The notes: generated by a model from the letters alone, not told the origin. A stretch of 64,000 nucleotides of DNA from Pusillimonas sp. TS35 (GCF_009857885.1 NZ_WWER01000002.1:372001-436000), one strand, 5' to 3'. Numbered from the stretch's first letter, positions 37,276-46,839 are shown. Translations and numbers: made by a program.

Positions 37276-38265
37276 ATGTCTCAAGGTTTTCTCAAGCCCC
37301 GCTCCATTGATGTCGAATCCGTTGGCAAGAATCACGCCCGGGTCATCATGGAGCCTTTTGAGCGCGGCTACGGCCACACGCTGGGCAACGCCCTGCGCCG
37401 TATCTTGCTGTCGTCCATGACAGGTTATGCGCCCACCGAAGTCCAGATGACGGGTGTGGTGCACGAGTACTCCACAATCGCCGGTGTGCGTGAAGACGTG
37501 GTCGACATTCTCCTGAACCTGAAAGGGGTCGTATTCAAGCTGCACAACCGTGAAGAAGTCACCCTGACGCTGCGCAAGCAGGGTCCGGGCGTGGTGGTGG
37601 CGGGCGATATCGAGCTGCCCCACGACGTCGAGATCATCAACCCTGATCACGTCATTGCAACGCTCACCGATGCCGGCAAGCTTGAAATGCAGATCAAGGT
37701 GGACCAGGGCCGCGGCTATGTGCCAGGCAACGTGCGCGCACTCGCCGACGATCGTACGCATACCATCGGTCGTATCGTTCTGGATGCATCCTACAGCCCG
37801 GTTCGCCGCGTCAGCTATGCGGTCGAGAACGCGCGTGTGGAACAGCGCACCGACCTGGATAAGCTGGTGCTCGACATCGAGACCAACGGCGTGATTTCTC
37901 CCGAGGAAGCGGTGCGCCAGTCGGCCCGTATCCTGATGGACCAGATCTCGGTGTTTGCATCCATGGTGGGTGATAGCGACGAATCCGTCAGCATGCCCGT
38001 AAGCGGTCGCCAGCAACAGATTGATCCCGTGCTGTTGCGCCCGGTGGACGACCTCGAACTCACGGTGCGTTCGGCCAACTGCCTCAAAGCCGAGAACATC
38101 TACTACATCGGGGATCTCATCCAGCGCACCGAGAACGAACTGCTCAAAACGCCCAATCTGGGCCGCAAGTCGCTTAACGAAATCAAAGAAGTGTTGGCCG
38201 CGCGCGGCCTGACGCTGGGTATGAAGCTCGAAAACTGGCCCCCGCTGGGCCTCGAGCGCCCCTGA
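37276..38265 (+). CDS. rpoA: RNA polymerase alpha subunit
   Basis: Alpha (329 residues) dimerises to seed RNA polymerase assembly. The N-terminal domain has [20 protein letters not shown] and covers about 1-235. The C-terminal domain (about 250-329) that contacts activators and UP elements has [20 protein letters not shown] and [18 protein letters not shown]. It lies 143 bases after rpsD, separated by a terminator-like hairpin. Confidence 0.98.
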   Translation: MSQGFLKPRSIDVESVGKNHARVIMEPFERGYGHTLGNALRRILLSSMTGYAPTEVQMTGVVHEYSTIAGVREDVVDILLNLKGVVFKLHNREEVTLTLRKQGPGVVVAGDIELPHDVEIINPDHVIATLTDAGKLEMQIKVDQGRGYVPGNVRALADDRTHTIGRIVLDASYSPVRRVSYAVENARVEQRTDLDKLVLDIETNGVISPEEAVRQSARILMDQISVFASMVGDSDESVSMPVSGRQQQIDPVLLRPVDDLELTVRSANCLKAENIYYIGDLIQRTENELLKTPNLGRKSLNEIKEVLAARGLTLGMKLENWPPLGLERP

Positions 38266-38481
38266 TCCCGGTGGGGCCTGCCGGCCCTCTGGGTTGCATC
38301 AAGCGGTGCATGCACCGCCCTTGTTTTAATGCCGTCCGCAAGCCCCAGCGTGGGCGGCATGCCGTACTGGAGCCCACGCCACTTTGTGGTAAAGTTCCAC
38401 CCCTCAACCGGTCCGCAGCGTGCTGATAGAAGAGCCGGTTAACCGCGGATTCTCCGCTACCTAGATTCAAAGGAAATCACC
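38266..38481 (+). other. Structured spacer between rpoA and rplQ
   Basis: A 216-base gap, long for this gene pair. It holds the hairpin GCGGTG-CATG-CACCGC (38303-38318) followed by a weak T run (ttgtttt), then short inverted repeats AACCGG / CCGGTT near 38406-38440. A separate rplQ promoter or leader control is possible. No gene is seen. Confidence 0.4.
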
Positions 38482-38865
38482 ATGCGTCACCGCAACGGTC
38501 TGCGTAAGCTCAATCGCACCAGCAGCCATCGTCTCGCCATGTTCCGCAACATGGCCGTCTCCCTCCTTACGCACGAAGCCATCAAGACCACGCTGCCCAA
38601 GGCCAAAGAATTGCGCCGCGTTGTCGAGCCGCTGATCACGCTGGGCAAAGAGCCCACGCTGGCCAACAAGCGCCTGGCATTTGCCCGCCTGCGCGACCGC
38701 GCTGCCGTGGTCAAGCTGTTCGAGGAAATCGGCCCCCGCTACAAGGCGCGCAACGGTGGTTACACCCGTGTACTGAAGATGGGCTTCCGCCAGGGCGACA
38801 ACGCTCCCATGGCTTTCATGGAGCTGGTCGACCGTCCTGAAGTCGAAGAACAAGCGGCCGAGTAA
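38482..38865 (+). CDS. rplQ: 50S ribosomal protein L17
   Basis: L17 (127 residues). [40 protein letters not shown] and [16 protein letters not shown] are diagnostic. It is the last gene of the ribosomal cluster; AAAGGAAATCACC precedes the ATG and a strong terminator follows. Confidence 0.97.
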   Translation: MRHRNGLRKLNRTSSHRLAMFRNMAVSLLTHEAIKTTLPKAKELRRVVEPLITLGKEPTLANKRLAFARLRDRAAVVKLFEEIGPRYKARNGGYTRVLKMGFRQGDNAPMAFMELVDRPEVEEQAAE

Positions 38866-38905
38866 AATCGGCAGCGGGCGGGCTTGCCCGCCACAGCAAC
38901 ACCTG

Positions 38906-38931
38906 AAGCGGGCCGCCTGGCCCGCTTTTTT
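38906..38931 (+). terminator. Intrinsic terminator after rplQ
   Basis: Stem AAGCGGGCC / GGCCCGCTT (38906-38914 and 38919-38927) with a GCCT loop and a T run to 38931, 40 bases after rplQ. A second G/C hairpin lies just before it. Confidence 0.88.
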
Positions 38932-38961
38932 GTTGTTCGCCGCTTCACCACGTTGTGGCGT

Positions 38962-39675
38962 TCAGCGCTCGCGTACCAGGGTGGTAGAGAACTGGTATCG
39001 ATCGGCGGGGTGGTAAGAGGTTGAAGCGGCGATGACATGCTGTGCCGCGTCGCGGTACTGTCGCACGATGAACAGGCCCGGGGATCCGCGCGGTGCGTCG
39101 AGCTTGTCCGCCACGGCATCGGGCAGGATGCAGGCGCTGATATCTTGCTTGACCGATGCGATGCGCAAGCCGTATTTCTCTTCGATCAGCGAAGAGATAA
39201 GCGCGTCAGGGTTTGACCTGACGCGCTGCTTGATGCTGCCGTAGCGGCTGTCTACATAAACGTCGGTCAACACCATAGGCGCCCCGTCCAGCCCCTGGCG
39301 GGTCGAACTAAAACACACCCACCGGGTGCCCGGATCTACTTTCAGGGTGCGGGCGGTGTCCAGATCCATCACAACATCGCGCGCGGATTTCAACTGGCGC
39401 GGCTGCGTTGCCGCCAGCATCACCAGGTCTTCGAGCGAGCCCAGCGATTGCGCAAAGCCCGTTGGCGCAGTGCGGGCCTCGACCATGGTGCCGCTTCCAC
39501 GACGTCGGGAAACGAGGCGGGCGTCCTGCAGCTGTTGAAGCGCCGCCCGGACGGTGTGGCGGCTGGTATCGAATTCGTCCATCAGGGCCTTTTCGGTGGG
39601 CATGAAGGAACCTACCGCGTAAAGGCCTTCGCTGATGCGACGGGCGAGAATGGCTGCAATATCGGTAAAACGCAT
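38962..39675 (-). CDS. GntR-family regulator with UTRA ligand domain (HutC type)
   Basis: A 237-residue regulator from ATG 39675. The N-terminal winged helix (MRFTDIAAILARRISEGLYA, PTEKALMDEFDTSRHTVRAA, GSGTMVEA) is GntR; the C-terminal part from about residue 85 to WVCFSSTRQGLDGAPMV and later is a UTRA small-molecule domain. It is divergent from the lyase gene at 39874 and probably represses the lyase-Bug-fumarase operon until a substrate or intermediate binds. The frame is open to a TTG at 39705, judged less likely. Confidence 0.9.
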   Translation of the reverse strand: MRFTDIAAILARRISEGLYAVGSFMPTEKALMDEFDTSRHTVRAALQQLQDARLVSRRRGSGTMVEARTAPTGFAQSLGSLEDLVMLAATQPRQLKSARDVVMDLDTARTLKVDPGTRWVCFSSTRQGLDGAPMVLTDVYVDSRYGSIKQRVRSNPDALISSLIEEKYGLRIASVKQDISACILPDAVADKLDAPRGSPGLFIVRQYRDAAQHVIAASTSYHPADRYQFSTTLVRER

Positions 39676-39811
39676 CTGAAATTCGGGCAAGTGGAGAACG
39701 TGCAATATATACCGTATACGCCAGCAAACGGGCGCAGGCGCCGGCCTGCCGGTGCGACGCCAGACAGTATGCAGGCACGGGCGACTTCCGTCACGCGACG
39801 GCGCAAAAAAA

Positions 39812-39868
39812 TTGACATGGCGCCCCGGCGCTATCTAAAATGTCCGAACAACTTATAAAGAGCGGACA
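39812..39868 (+). promoter_or_regulatory. Promoter and operator of the lyase-Bug-fumarase operon
   Basis: TTGACA (39812-39817), 18 bases, TAAAAT (39836-39841) is close to the sigma-70 consensus. An inverted repeat TGTCCG-N16-CGGACA (39841-39846 and 39863-39868) covers the end of the -10 and the start of the transcript, and runs to just before the lyase ATG. It is well placed for repression by the divergent GntR protein. Confidence 0.68.
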
Positions 39869-39873
39869 ACTAA

Positions 39874-41232
39874 ATGTCGATTTCAATTCTAGAATCAAGC
39901 ATCTTCAAGGACATGTTCGGCACCCCCGCGATGCGTGCCGTCTTTGATGATCAGGCAATGGTCGCCCGGTATGTCGAGACCGAGGTCGCGCTGGCCAAGG
40001 TCCAGGGCGAGATGGGCATTATTCCCGCCAGTGCCGCCCAGGCGATTGCGGAGCGGGCGGATGCATCGAAGATCGATTTCGACGAACTTAAGCGCGAAAC
40101 CGAGATCGTCGGCTATCCGATCTTGCCGCTCGTGCACCAGCTTTCCAGGATCTGCGGGCGGGAGGGTGAATACCTGCACTGGGGCGCCACGACACAGGAC
40201 ATCATGGACACGGCAACAGTGCTCCAGGTGCGCGATGCGCTCGAGCTCGTCGACGCCGACCTGGCGGAGGTGGACGCGCTGTTGTCAGGGCTTGCCGGGC
40301 GGTATCGTGATACGCCCATGGCGGGCCGCACGCACCTGCAGCATGCCTTGCCGGTGACGTTCGGCTACAAGGCCGCAGTCTGGCTGCTGGCAGTGCGCCG
40401 CAACCGCGAGCGCCTGGCCCAACTCAAGCCGCGCGTACTTGTCGGCCAGTTCGGCGGCGCCGCGGGAACGCTGGCGTCGCTGGGTGACCAAGGGTTGGCC
40501 GTTAACGAGGCGCTCATGCGCGAGCTGGGCTTGGGGGCGTCGCCGGTCACCTGGCATGTGGCGCGTGACGGTTTGGCCGAAACGGTGCAGTTCCTGGGGC
40601 TGGTGACATCCGCGCTGGGAAAGATCGCCGTGGATGTGATGCTGATGATGACAAATGAGCTTGGCGAAGCATTCGAGCCGTTTGTGAAGGGACGGGGCGC
40701 GTCGAGCACCATGCCGCAGAAGCGAAATCCGATTTCCTGTGAACTGATCTGGAGCGCGGCCAAGACGGTGCGCCAGCATGCCGGCCTGGCCCTGGACGGC
40801 ATGATGCATGATTTCGAACGCGCCACCGGACCCTGGCATATTGAATGGACTGCTATTCCCGAATCGTTCGTGCTGACGGCCGGCGCACTGAACCAGGCCA
40901 GGTTCATGCTTGCCGGGCTCGAAATCGACACGGAGCGGATGCGCAGCAACCTGGCATTGTCCGGCGGCCTGATCGTGGCCGAGGCGGTGATGATGGGCCT
41001 GGCCCCTCACCTGGGCCGCCAAACTGCGCACGACATTGTCTACGATGCGTGCCGTACGTCGGCAACGTCTCGCCAGCCGCTCGCCCAGGTTCTCTACGGC
41101 TGCGCCGAGGTAGCCGGCAAACTCGACCGCTCCACGATTGACCGGCTTTGCGATCCGGCGAACTACTTGGGCAGCGCCCCGGCGATGGTTGACCGGATGC
41201 TCGCATGGGGCGGCACCGGCGCTCGCACATAA
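39874..41232 (+). CDS. Fumarase/aspartase-superfamily lyase (PcaB/adenylosuccinate-lyase-like)
   Basis: A 452-residue lyase of the superfamily that removes a group by beta-elimination, usually releasing fumarate, or in PcaB catalyses cycloisomerisation. The flexible-loop signature SSTMPQKRNP lies at 277-286, with GRTHLQHALPVTFGYKAA near 150 and WGATTQDIMDTA near 107. AGTLASLGDQGLAVNEALM resembles PcaB-type members. The next genes are a carboxylate-binding Bug protein and a class I fumarase, which suggests a fumarate-releasing reaction on an imported carboxylate rather than purine synthesis. Substrate unknown. Confidence 0.88.
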   Translation: MSISILESSIFKDMFGTPAMRAVFDDQAMVARYVETEVALAKVQGEMGIIPASAAQAIAERADASKIDFDELKRETEIVGYPILPLVHQLSRICGREGEYLHWGATTQDIMDTATVLQVRDALELVDADLAEVDALLSGLAGRYRDTPMAGRTHLQHALPVTFGYKAAVWLLAVRRNRERLAQLKPRVLVGQFGGAAGTLASLGDQGLAVNEALMRELGLGASPVTWHVARDGLAETVQFLGLVTSALGKIAVDVMLMMTNELGEAFEPFVKGRGASSTMPQKRNPISCELIWSAAKTVRQHAGLALDGMMHDFERATGPWHIEWTAIPESFVLTAGALNQARFMLAGLEIDTERMRSNLALSGGLIVAEAVMMGLAPHLGRQTAHDIVYDACRTSATSRQPLAQVLYGCAEVAGKLDRSTIDRLCDPANYLGSAPAMVDRMLAWGGTGART

Positions 41233-41237
41233 ATAAA

Positions 41238-41256
41238 TGGCCCGGCAATCGGGCCA
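41238..41256 (+). other. Intercistronic hairpin between lyase and Bug gene
   Basis: Perfect stem TGGCCCG / CGGGCCA with loop GCAAT directly after the lyase stop and before the Bug ribosome-binding site. It has no U-tract, so it may protect or process the mRNA to favour high binding-protein levels. Confidence 0.45.
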
Positions 41257-41280
41257 CACTTGTACACACAGGAGACATAC

Positions 41281-42270
41281 ATGAAGAACTGGACCCGATT
41301 CATGGCGATCGCTGCCGCAACGGCCGCTTTCGCCGCCACCGCGCCCTCGTACGCAGAAGACAAGTATCCATCGCGGCAGATAAGCTGGATTGTTCCCTTC
41401 TCAGCGGGAGGGCCGACAGACTCCATGGCCCGCAATATCGCAAACCAAGTATCCCAGCGCTTGGGGCAGTCGATTGTGGTCGAGAATGCACCGGGTGCGG
41501 GCGGCACCATCGGCGCCACCCGCGCGGCGCGCGAGAAGCCAGACGGTTACACCTTCCTGGTTGGCCATATCGGCTACATGGCCGCCGCTCCGTCGCTCTA
41601 TGAGAACCTGCGCTACGATCCCGTCAAGGATTTCGATGCTGTGTTTCGTTTTCCGGACACACCGCTTGTGCTGCTGGTAGGAGCAAAGTCGAAGTTCAAG
41701 GCCATTGGCGAACTCGTCGATTTTGCCCGGGCGAATCCGAAGGCGCTGAACTTCAGCAATGCGGGGGTGGGATCAACCTCACACCTCGTTGCGGCGATGT
41801 TCGCCAGCAAGGCCGGGATCGAGATACAGCCTATTGCCTATAAAGGCGCGGGGCCTGCGTTGAACGACCTGATGGGCGGCCAGGTGGATGCGATGTTCGA
41901 CCAGACCAACACAGCCTTGCCTCAGGTAAAGGGCGGGCACGTGCGTGCGCTGGGGCTGACCTCCACCGATCGCATGCCGCAGTTCCCCGGTGTGCCTGCC
42001 ATGACGGAAGCTGCGGTGCCGGGCTTCACCGTTGCCACCTGGTATGGCCTGTACGCACCGAAGGGCACGCCCCGGGAAGTCATCGACACCATGTATGCGG
42101 CATACCGGGAGGTCATGCGTGACGAGGCATTCACCAAATCGATGGCAGACCAGGGTATCCGGCTGCTGCCCGACGCCGAGTATGCGCCCGCCGCATTCCA
42201 GGCCTTCACCGCCGAAGAAGGCAAGCGGTGGGCGGAAGTGATAAAACAGGCGGGCATCCGGCTGAACTGA
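41281..42270 (+). CDS. Bug/TctC-family periplasmic solute-binding protein
   Basis: A 329-residue Bug protein of the tripartite tricarboxylate transporter type, periplasmic. The signal peptide spans about 1-25 and ends AAATAAFAATAPSYA. The mature start YPSRQISWIVPFSAGGPTDS and IVVENAPGAGGTIGATRAAR are the family hallmarks. ATG 41281 follows AGGAG. No tctA or tctB membrane genes are in the window, so it must use a permease encoded elsewhere or act as a sensor, as known for orphan Bugs. The ligand is probably a carboxylate related to the lyase substrate. Confidence 0.92.
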   Translation: MKNWTRFMAIAAATAAFAATAPSYAEDKYPSRQISWIVPFSAGGPTDSMARNIANQVSQRLGQSIVVENAPGAGGTIGATRAAREKPDGYTFLVGHIGYMAAAPSLYENLRYDPVKDFDAVFRFPDTPLVLLVGAKSKFKAIGELVDFARANPKALNFSNAGVGSTSHLVAAMFASKAGIEIQPIAYKGAGPALNDLMGGQVDAMFDQTNTALPQVKGGHVRALGLTSTDRMPQFPGVPAMTEAAVPGFTVATWYGLYAPKGTPREVIDTMYAAYREVMRDEAFTKSMADQGIRLLPDAEYAPAAFQAFTAEEGKRWAEVIKQAGIRLN

Positions 42271-42396
42271 TCGCACAGCTATTGCAAGCAGGCCCCACTT
42301 GTGCGCAAAAGGAGGCAGGATAGCGGGCCGCGGCCGGCCCTCTTGCCCACGCTGTTTGCATGCACGAGCATCTGTACCGGAGATAAGGAACGCATC

Positions 42397-43908
42397 ATGG
42401 CACGTGGAATTGTCGAGGCCGAGGACATTGTGACCAGCATTGCCGCGGCCCTGCAGCACATCAGCTATTACCATCCAGCTGATTTCGTCCAGGCGCTGAA
42501 GCGCGCCTACGAGGCGGAACGCAGCGGGCCCGCCCGCAACGCGTTGATGCAGCTGCTGGTCAACAGCAAGATGTCTGCACGTGGCCACCGGCCGGTGTGC
42601 CAGGACACGGGGGTCGTCCACGTCTATGCCCGTCTCGGCATGGATGCGCGCATCGTCGATCGTTCATCGTCGCGCACCCCCAGCCTGCAGGCCCTGGCGA
42701 ATCGGGCAGTGGCCCAGGCATACCTTGATCGGGCCAATCCCCTCAGGGCATCCATGATCCGCGACCCCCTCGGGGCGCGCACCAATACGGGCGACAATAC
42801 GCCGGCGGTGCTGCACGTCGAACTCGTGGAAGGCGACTCGCTCGGTCTTACCGTGGTCGCCAAGGGTGGGGGGGGCGACGTCAAGGCCCGGTACGCCATG
42901 CTCAATCCCAGCGATTCCGTTGCGGACTGGGTGGTTTCGCAGATTCCCGGCATGGGCGCGGGCTGGTGTCCGCCGGGCGTGCTGGGAGTAGGGGTAGGGG
43001 GCAGCCCCGAGCAGGCGATGATGATGGCCAAGCAATCTCTGTTCGTACCGATCGATATCGACGAACTGAGGCGCCGGGGGCCGCGCGATGCGGCCGAGGC
43101 GCTGCGCCTGACCCTGTTTGAACGCATCAACGCGCTGGGCATCGGCGCCCAGGGCCTGGGGGGCGACACGACGGTGCTTGATGTGAAAGTCTCGCATGCG
43201 CCGTCGCACGCGGCATTGCTTCCCGTTGCGATCCTGCCCAATTGCGCCGCGACGCGTTACCTGTCGTTTGTCCTGGATGGCGACGGGCCGGCGCCTATGC
43301 CGGTCCCGGACCCCGCAATCTGGGCGGATATCCCCGACGAGATGCCGCCGCAAGGCGGGGTGCCGGTCGACCTGGACGAATTATCGGCGGAGACAGTGGC
43401 GCAATGGAAGGCCGGCGATGTGCTGTTGTTGTCGGGCAGGCTGGTGACGGGCCGCGATGCTGCGCATAAAAGGATGGCGGACAGCCTGGCGCGGGGCGAG
43501 CCCTTGCCGGTCGATCTGCGTGGGCGGGCGCTTTACTATGTCGGGCCGGTTGATCCGATCGCCGGCGAAGCGGTAGGCCCCGCGGGGCCGACGACGGCCA
43601 CCCGCATGGACAAGTTCATGCCCGCGTTGCTGGAGAACGCGGGCCTGCTCGTCACCATAGGGAAGGCAGAACGCGGCGCCGTGGCAATTGACGCCATCCG
43701 GAAGGCGGGTGGCGCATACTTGATGGCGGTTGGCGGCGCGGCCTACCTTGTTTCCCGGTCGGTCCGGTCGGCGCGCGTACTGGCCTACGAAGACCTCGGC
43801 ATGGAAGCAGTCTACGAATTCACGGTCGAGAACATGCCTGTGGTCGTCGCGGTGGACGCCACGGGAAAGGCGATTCACCGCACCGTGCCGATTACCCCCG
43901 CATCTTGA
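42397..43908 (+). CDS. Class I fumarate hydratase (iron-sulfur), alpha-beta fused
   Basis: A 503-residue class I hydratase of the fumarase / tartrate dehydratase family, converting fumarate to malate with a 4Fe-4S cluster. Candidate cluster ligands are the cysteines in GHRPVCQDTGVV, GWCPPGVLG and ILPNCAATR. The N-terminal part is the alpha domain and the part from about residue 310 (LSAETVAQWKAGDVLLLSGR, GPTTATRMDKFMPALLENAG) is the beta domain. ATG 42397 follows GGAGATAAGGAA; the frame is open to a GTG at 42301. It is the third gene of the lyase operon. Confidence 0.92.
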   Translation: MARGIVEAEDIVTSIAAALQHISYYHPADFVQALKRAYEAERSGPARNALMQLLVNSKMSARGHRPVCQDTGVVHVYARLGMDARIVDRSSSRTPSLQALANRAVAQAYLDRANPLRASMIRDPLGARTNTGDNTPAVLHVELVEGDSLGLTVVAKGGGGDVKARYAMLNPSDSVADWVVSQIPGMGAGWCPPGVLGVGVGGSPEQAMMMAKQSLFVPIDIDELRRRGPRDAAEALRLTLFERINALGIGAQGLGGDTTVLDVKVSHAPSHAALLPVAILPNCAATRYLSFVLDGDGPAPMPVPDPAIWADIPDEMPPQGGVPVDLDELSAETVAQWKAGDVLLLSGRLVTGRDAAHKRMADSLARGEPLPVDLRGRALYYVGPVDPIAGEAVGPAGPTTATRMDKFMPALLENAGLLVTIGKAERGAVAIDAIRKAGGAYLMAVGGAAYLVSRSVRSARVLAYEDLGMEAVYEFTVENMPVVVAVDATGKAIHRTVPITPAS

Positions 43909-43976
43909 CCTGGCGCAGGCAGGCGCGGCTCGCATCTGGGTACAATGAGGTTTGCCGCATTCCCGGAACCAGGTTC

Positions 43977-44381
43977 GTGAGCCCTAGTCCTACTTCTCAG
44001 GCTGATCCAGCCGGCGTCCTTCAATCGTGCGACGATGTCGTGGTGTTGTTGACCAACGCGCCAGACATGCTGCTCGCTAAGCGTATCGCCCATGTGTTGG
44101 TCGAAGAGCGCTACGCCGCGTGTGTGAACCTTGGCGCGCCGGGCCTGTCCATGTACATGTGGCAGGGGGGGCTCGAAGGTATCGAAGAGGTGCCCATGGT
44201 TATCAAGACCCATGCTTCGCGTGCGGAGGCGGCGGCGCAGCGGCTTCGGTCGCTGCATCCGTACGATGTGCCCGAGATCCTGGTGTTGCCGGTCGCCGGC
44301 GGCAGTGCCGCGTACCTCGACTGGGTGCGCGCGCAAACCGGGTCGGCGCATCCGCCTGGGGGCGGCGGCGTGCAATGTTGA
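43977..44381 (+). CDS. cutA: CutA1 divalent-cation tolerance protein
   Basis: A trimeric PII-like fold protein; in E. coli the cutA locus affects copper tolerance, while the protein's biochemical role is still unclear. Typical segments are LLTNAPDMLLAKRIAHVLVE, ERYAACVNL and the strongly conserved HPYDVPEILVLPV. GTG 43977 gives 134 residues; an upstream TTG at 43905 would overlap the fumarase stop and is less likely. It precedes dsbD by 123 bases, a common pairing in betaproteobacteria. Confidence 0.9.
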   Translation: MSPSPTSQADPAGVLQSCDDVVVLLTNAPDMLLAKRIAHVLVEERYAACVNLGAPGLSMYMWQGGLEGIEEVPMVIKTHASRAEAAAQRLRSLHPYDVPEILVLPVAGGSAAYLDWVRAQTGSAHPPGGGGVQC

Positions 44382-44504
44382 TCGCCCCCACCCTGCCAAT
44401 ACAGGTCTCGGCCTTTGCTGCGTGCAGCAACTCGGTGCGGGCGGGGCCATGGCGTTTCCGGGTTTTCAGCGCCAAGAACTCATCGATACAGGGATAAGGT
44501 AAAG

Positions 44505-46685
44505 ATGTTGAATCCGCAGCTTGCTGCTAGAGCGATGCGGTCCGCTGGGCTGGCATTTTCTACGCGCTCCGGTGTCCAGTACGGCGAGTACGCCGACGCG
44601 CGGGGCAGTGCCCCCAGGGCGCGTATGCCAGGCGCGGAACGCTGGCGGCGGATCTTCGCGCTGCTGTGTCTGCTGTTGGCGGGCTGGCTGCATGCGGGGG
44701 TGGCTCAGGCCGAAGAAGAGTATCTGGATCCCGATAAGGCGTTTGCGTATTCGGCGGCGACGCAGCAGCCGGGTGAGCTGGCGGTGCATTTTGACATTGC
44801 GCCGGGCTATTACATGTACCGCAAGCGCTTCGAGTTTGCGGTCGAACCCGCCGGCGCTGCGGGCGCCGTGGGTGCGCCGGTATACCCTGCCGGCATTGTC
44901 AAGTATGACCCCACGTTCGAAGAGAACATGGAGGTGTATTACGACCAGGTCACGGTGCTGCTGCCGCTTGCCGCGGGCAAGGCGGCTGCGCCGCTCACGC
45001 TTTCGATCACCAGCCAGGGTTGCGCTGACGCGGGCCTGTGCTATCCGCCCGATACGCGTACGGTGACGCTGACGCCGGTGGCGGGCGGATACGCAGCCTC
45101 GGGCGACGGTATCAAGGCCAGCGTGCCACCGCCTGCGCCTCAAACCGCCAAGGGCAAGGGCAAAGGTGACGCGGCAGCGCCGGGGCTGGCGGGTGCGCTG
45201 AACCTCGGCGACACCGGTATCGCTTCGTATCTTGCCAGCGCGAGCGTGGTGCAGATTGTGCTGCTGTGCCTGGTATTGGGGCTGTTGTTGTCGTTCACGC
45301 CGTGCGTGCTGCCCATGGTGCCTATTTTGCTGGCGATATTGGCCGGCACGGCGGGTACGGGGCATAAGATATCGCGCTGGCGCGGCCTGTCGCTGGCGGC
45401 GATATTCGTACTCGGGATGTCGCTGGTGTATACCGTGCTGGGTGTCGTGGCCGGCCTTGTGGGCGCCGGCCTGGCGGCCTGGTTCCAGACACCATGGGTG
45501 CTGGGCGTGTTCGCCGTGTTGTTGGCGATCTTTGCATTGGCTATGTTCGATGTCTTCACGCTGCAGGCGCCAGCGGGCATGCAAACAGCATTGAACGCCC
45601 GGCTGTCGCGTATGCCGGGGGGCCACTACAGCGGTGTGTTCCTGATGGGCATGGTCTCCGCGCTGATTGTGGGGCCCTGCGTCGCCGCGCCGCTGGCCGG
45701 TGTGCTGCTGTTCATTTCCCAGACTGGCGACGTAATGCTGGGAGGCTCGGCGCTTTTTGCGCTGGCCTGGGGTGAGGGCCTATTGTTGCTGGCGGTGGGG
45801 GCCTCGTCGGGGGTGCTGCTGCCCAAGGCCGGCCCTTGGATGAATGGCATCAAGTACCTGTTTGGTGTACTCCTGCTGGCAACGGCGTGGTGGATGGTCA
45901 ACTCCGTGTTGCCGGGCTGGCTGTATATGCTTGGCTGGGCAGTTTTGGCGCTATGGAGCGCAGCCATGATGGGCGCGTTCCAGGCGGCAGCCGGCGTGGC
46001 AGGCCCCTGGGTGCAATTGCGCAAGGCCTTGGGCCTGCTATTGGCGGCCTGGGCGGTGCTGCTGCTGGTGGGGCTAGCCGCCGGTGGCCGCGATATTCTC
46101 CAGCCCTTGGCGCCGCTGGGCGCACGCGGTGGCGCCACCATATTGTCGGGGCAGGTGCAAGCTCCTGTGGCGGGTGGGCCAGTTCAGTTCACGCGGGTCG
46201 CCAGCGTGGACGAACTGGACAATCTGCTCGCCAATACCGGCCGGCCGGTGATGCTCGATTTTTATGCCGATTGGTGCGTTTCATGTGTCGAGATGGAGCG
46301 CTTCACGTTCAGCGACCCACGCGTGGCGCAACTCATGTCGCAGATGGTGCTGGTGCAGGCCGATGTCACCAAAAACAATGCGCAGGATCGTGCATTGCTC
46401 AAGCGCTTCAAGCTGTTCGGCCCGCCCGGGATTATTTTCTTCGATGCACAGGGCCGAGAGCTCACCGACATCCGGGTGGTGGGCTTTATGAAGGCCGCCC
46501 CGTTCGCCGCCAAGCTTGAGCAGGTGTTGGCCACCGGGGCTACGCGGCCGACAGGGGCGGTGGTGCCTGGTGCCGGTGCGGCGTCCAGCGCGGCGGTGTC
46601 GCCCGGTGTGCCGACGTGGCGTGACGCGGCAGTGGATGTGCCTACTCGTGACGGTGCTCAAGCTGTACTGCAGTTGGTGCGTTGA
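44505..46685 (+). CDS. dsbD: Thiol:disulfide interchange protein DsbD
   Basis: An inner-membrane reductase that passes electrons from cytoplasmic thioredoxin to periplasmic DsbC and cytochrome c thioreduction partners. Numbering from ATG 44505 (726 residues): the periplasmic N-terminal domain has C173 and C179 in QGCADAGLCYPP; the membrane domain has C267 in FTPCVLPMVP and C392 in VGPCVAAPLAG; the C-terminal thioredoxin domain has C591/C594 in DWCVSCVEM. The ATG at 44625 directly gives a standard signal peptide (RRIFALLCLLLAGWLHAGVA) and may be the true start. Confidence 0.95.
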   Translation: MLNPQLAARAMRSAGLAFSTRSGVQYGEYADARGSAPRARMPGAERWRRIFALLCLLLAGWLHAGVAQAEEEYLDPDKAFAYSAATQQPGELAVHFDIAPGYYMYRKRFEFAVEPAGAAGAVGAPVYPAGIVKYDPTFEENMEVYYDQVTVLLPLAAGKAAAPLTLSITSQGCADAGLCYPPDTRTVTLTPVAGGYAASGDGIKASVPPPAPQTAKGKGKGDAAAPGLAGALNLGDTGIASYLASASVVQIVLLCLVLGLLLSFTPCVLPMVPILLAILAGTAGTGHKISRWRGLSLAAIFVLGMSLVYTVLGVVAGLVGAGLAAWFQTPWVLGVFAVLLAIFALAMFDVFTLQAPAGMQTALNARLSRMPGGHYSGVFLMGMVSALIVGPCVAAPLAGVLLFISQTGDVMLGGSALFALAWGEGLLLLAVGASSGVLLPKAGPWMNGIKYLFGVLLLATAWWMVNSVLPGWLYMLGWAVLALWSAAMMGAFQAAAGVAGPWVQLRKALGLLLAAWAVLLLVGLAAGGRDILQPLAPLGARGGATILSGQVQAPVAGGPVQFTRVASVDELDNLLANTGRPVMLDFYADWCVSCVEMERFTFSDPRVAQLMSQMVLVQADVTKNNAQDRALLKRFKLFGPPGIIFFDAQGRELTDIRVVGFMKAAPFAAKLEQVLATGATRPTGAVVPGAGAASSAAVSPGVPTWRDAAVDVPTRDGAQAVLQLVR

Positions 46686-46839
46686 CACCTGGCACTGGTG
46701 GCTCGCGGTGCCGCTGCGGCACTATGAACCTCGCATCGGTTGATCAGCCGCATGCTGCCCATCACCGCGTGGTGCATGGCGGCCTTTGGGGCCCAGTACG
46801 AAGTGCCCCCCTTCCTCGTTGCGGCTAACTGCAGCCTCG

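Noticed and set aside
46708-46722. Inverted repeat GTGCCGC-T-GCGGCAC after dsbD
   Set aside because: No U-tract and a one-base centre; could be chance in a G/C-rich stretch.
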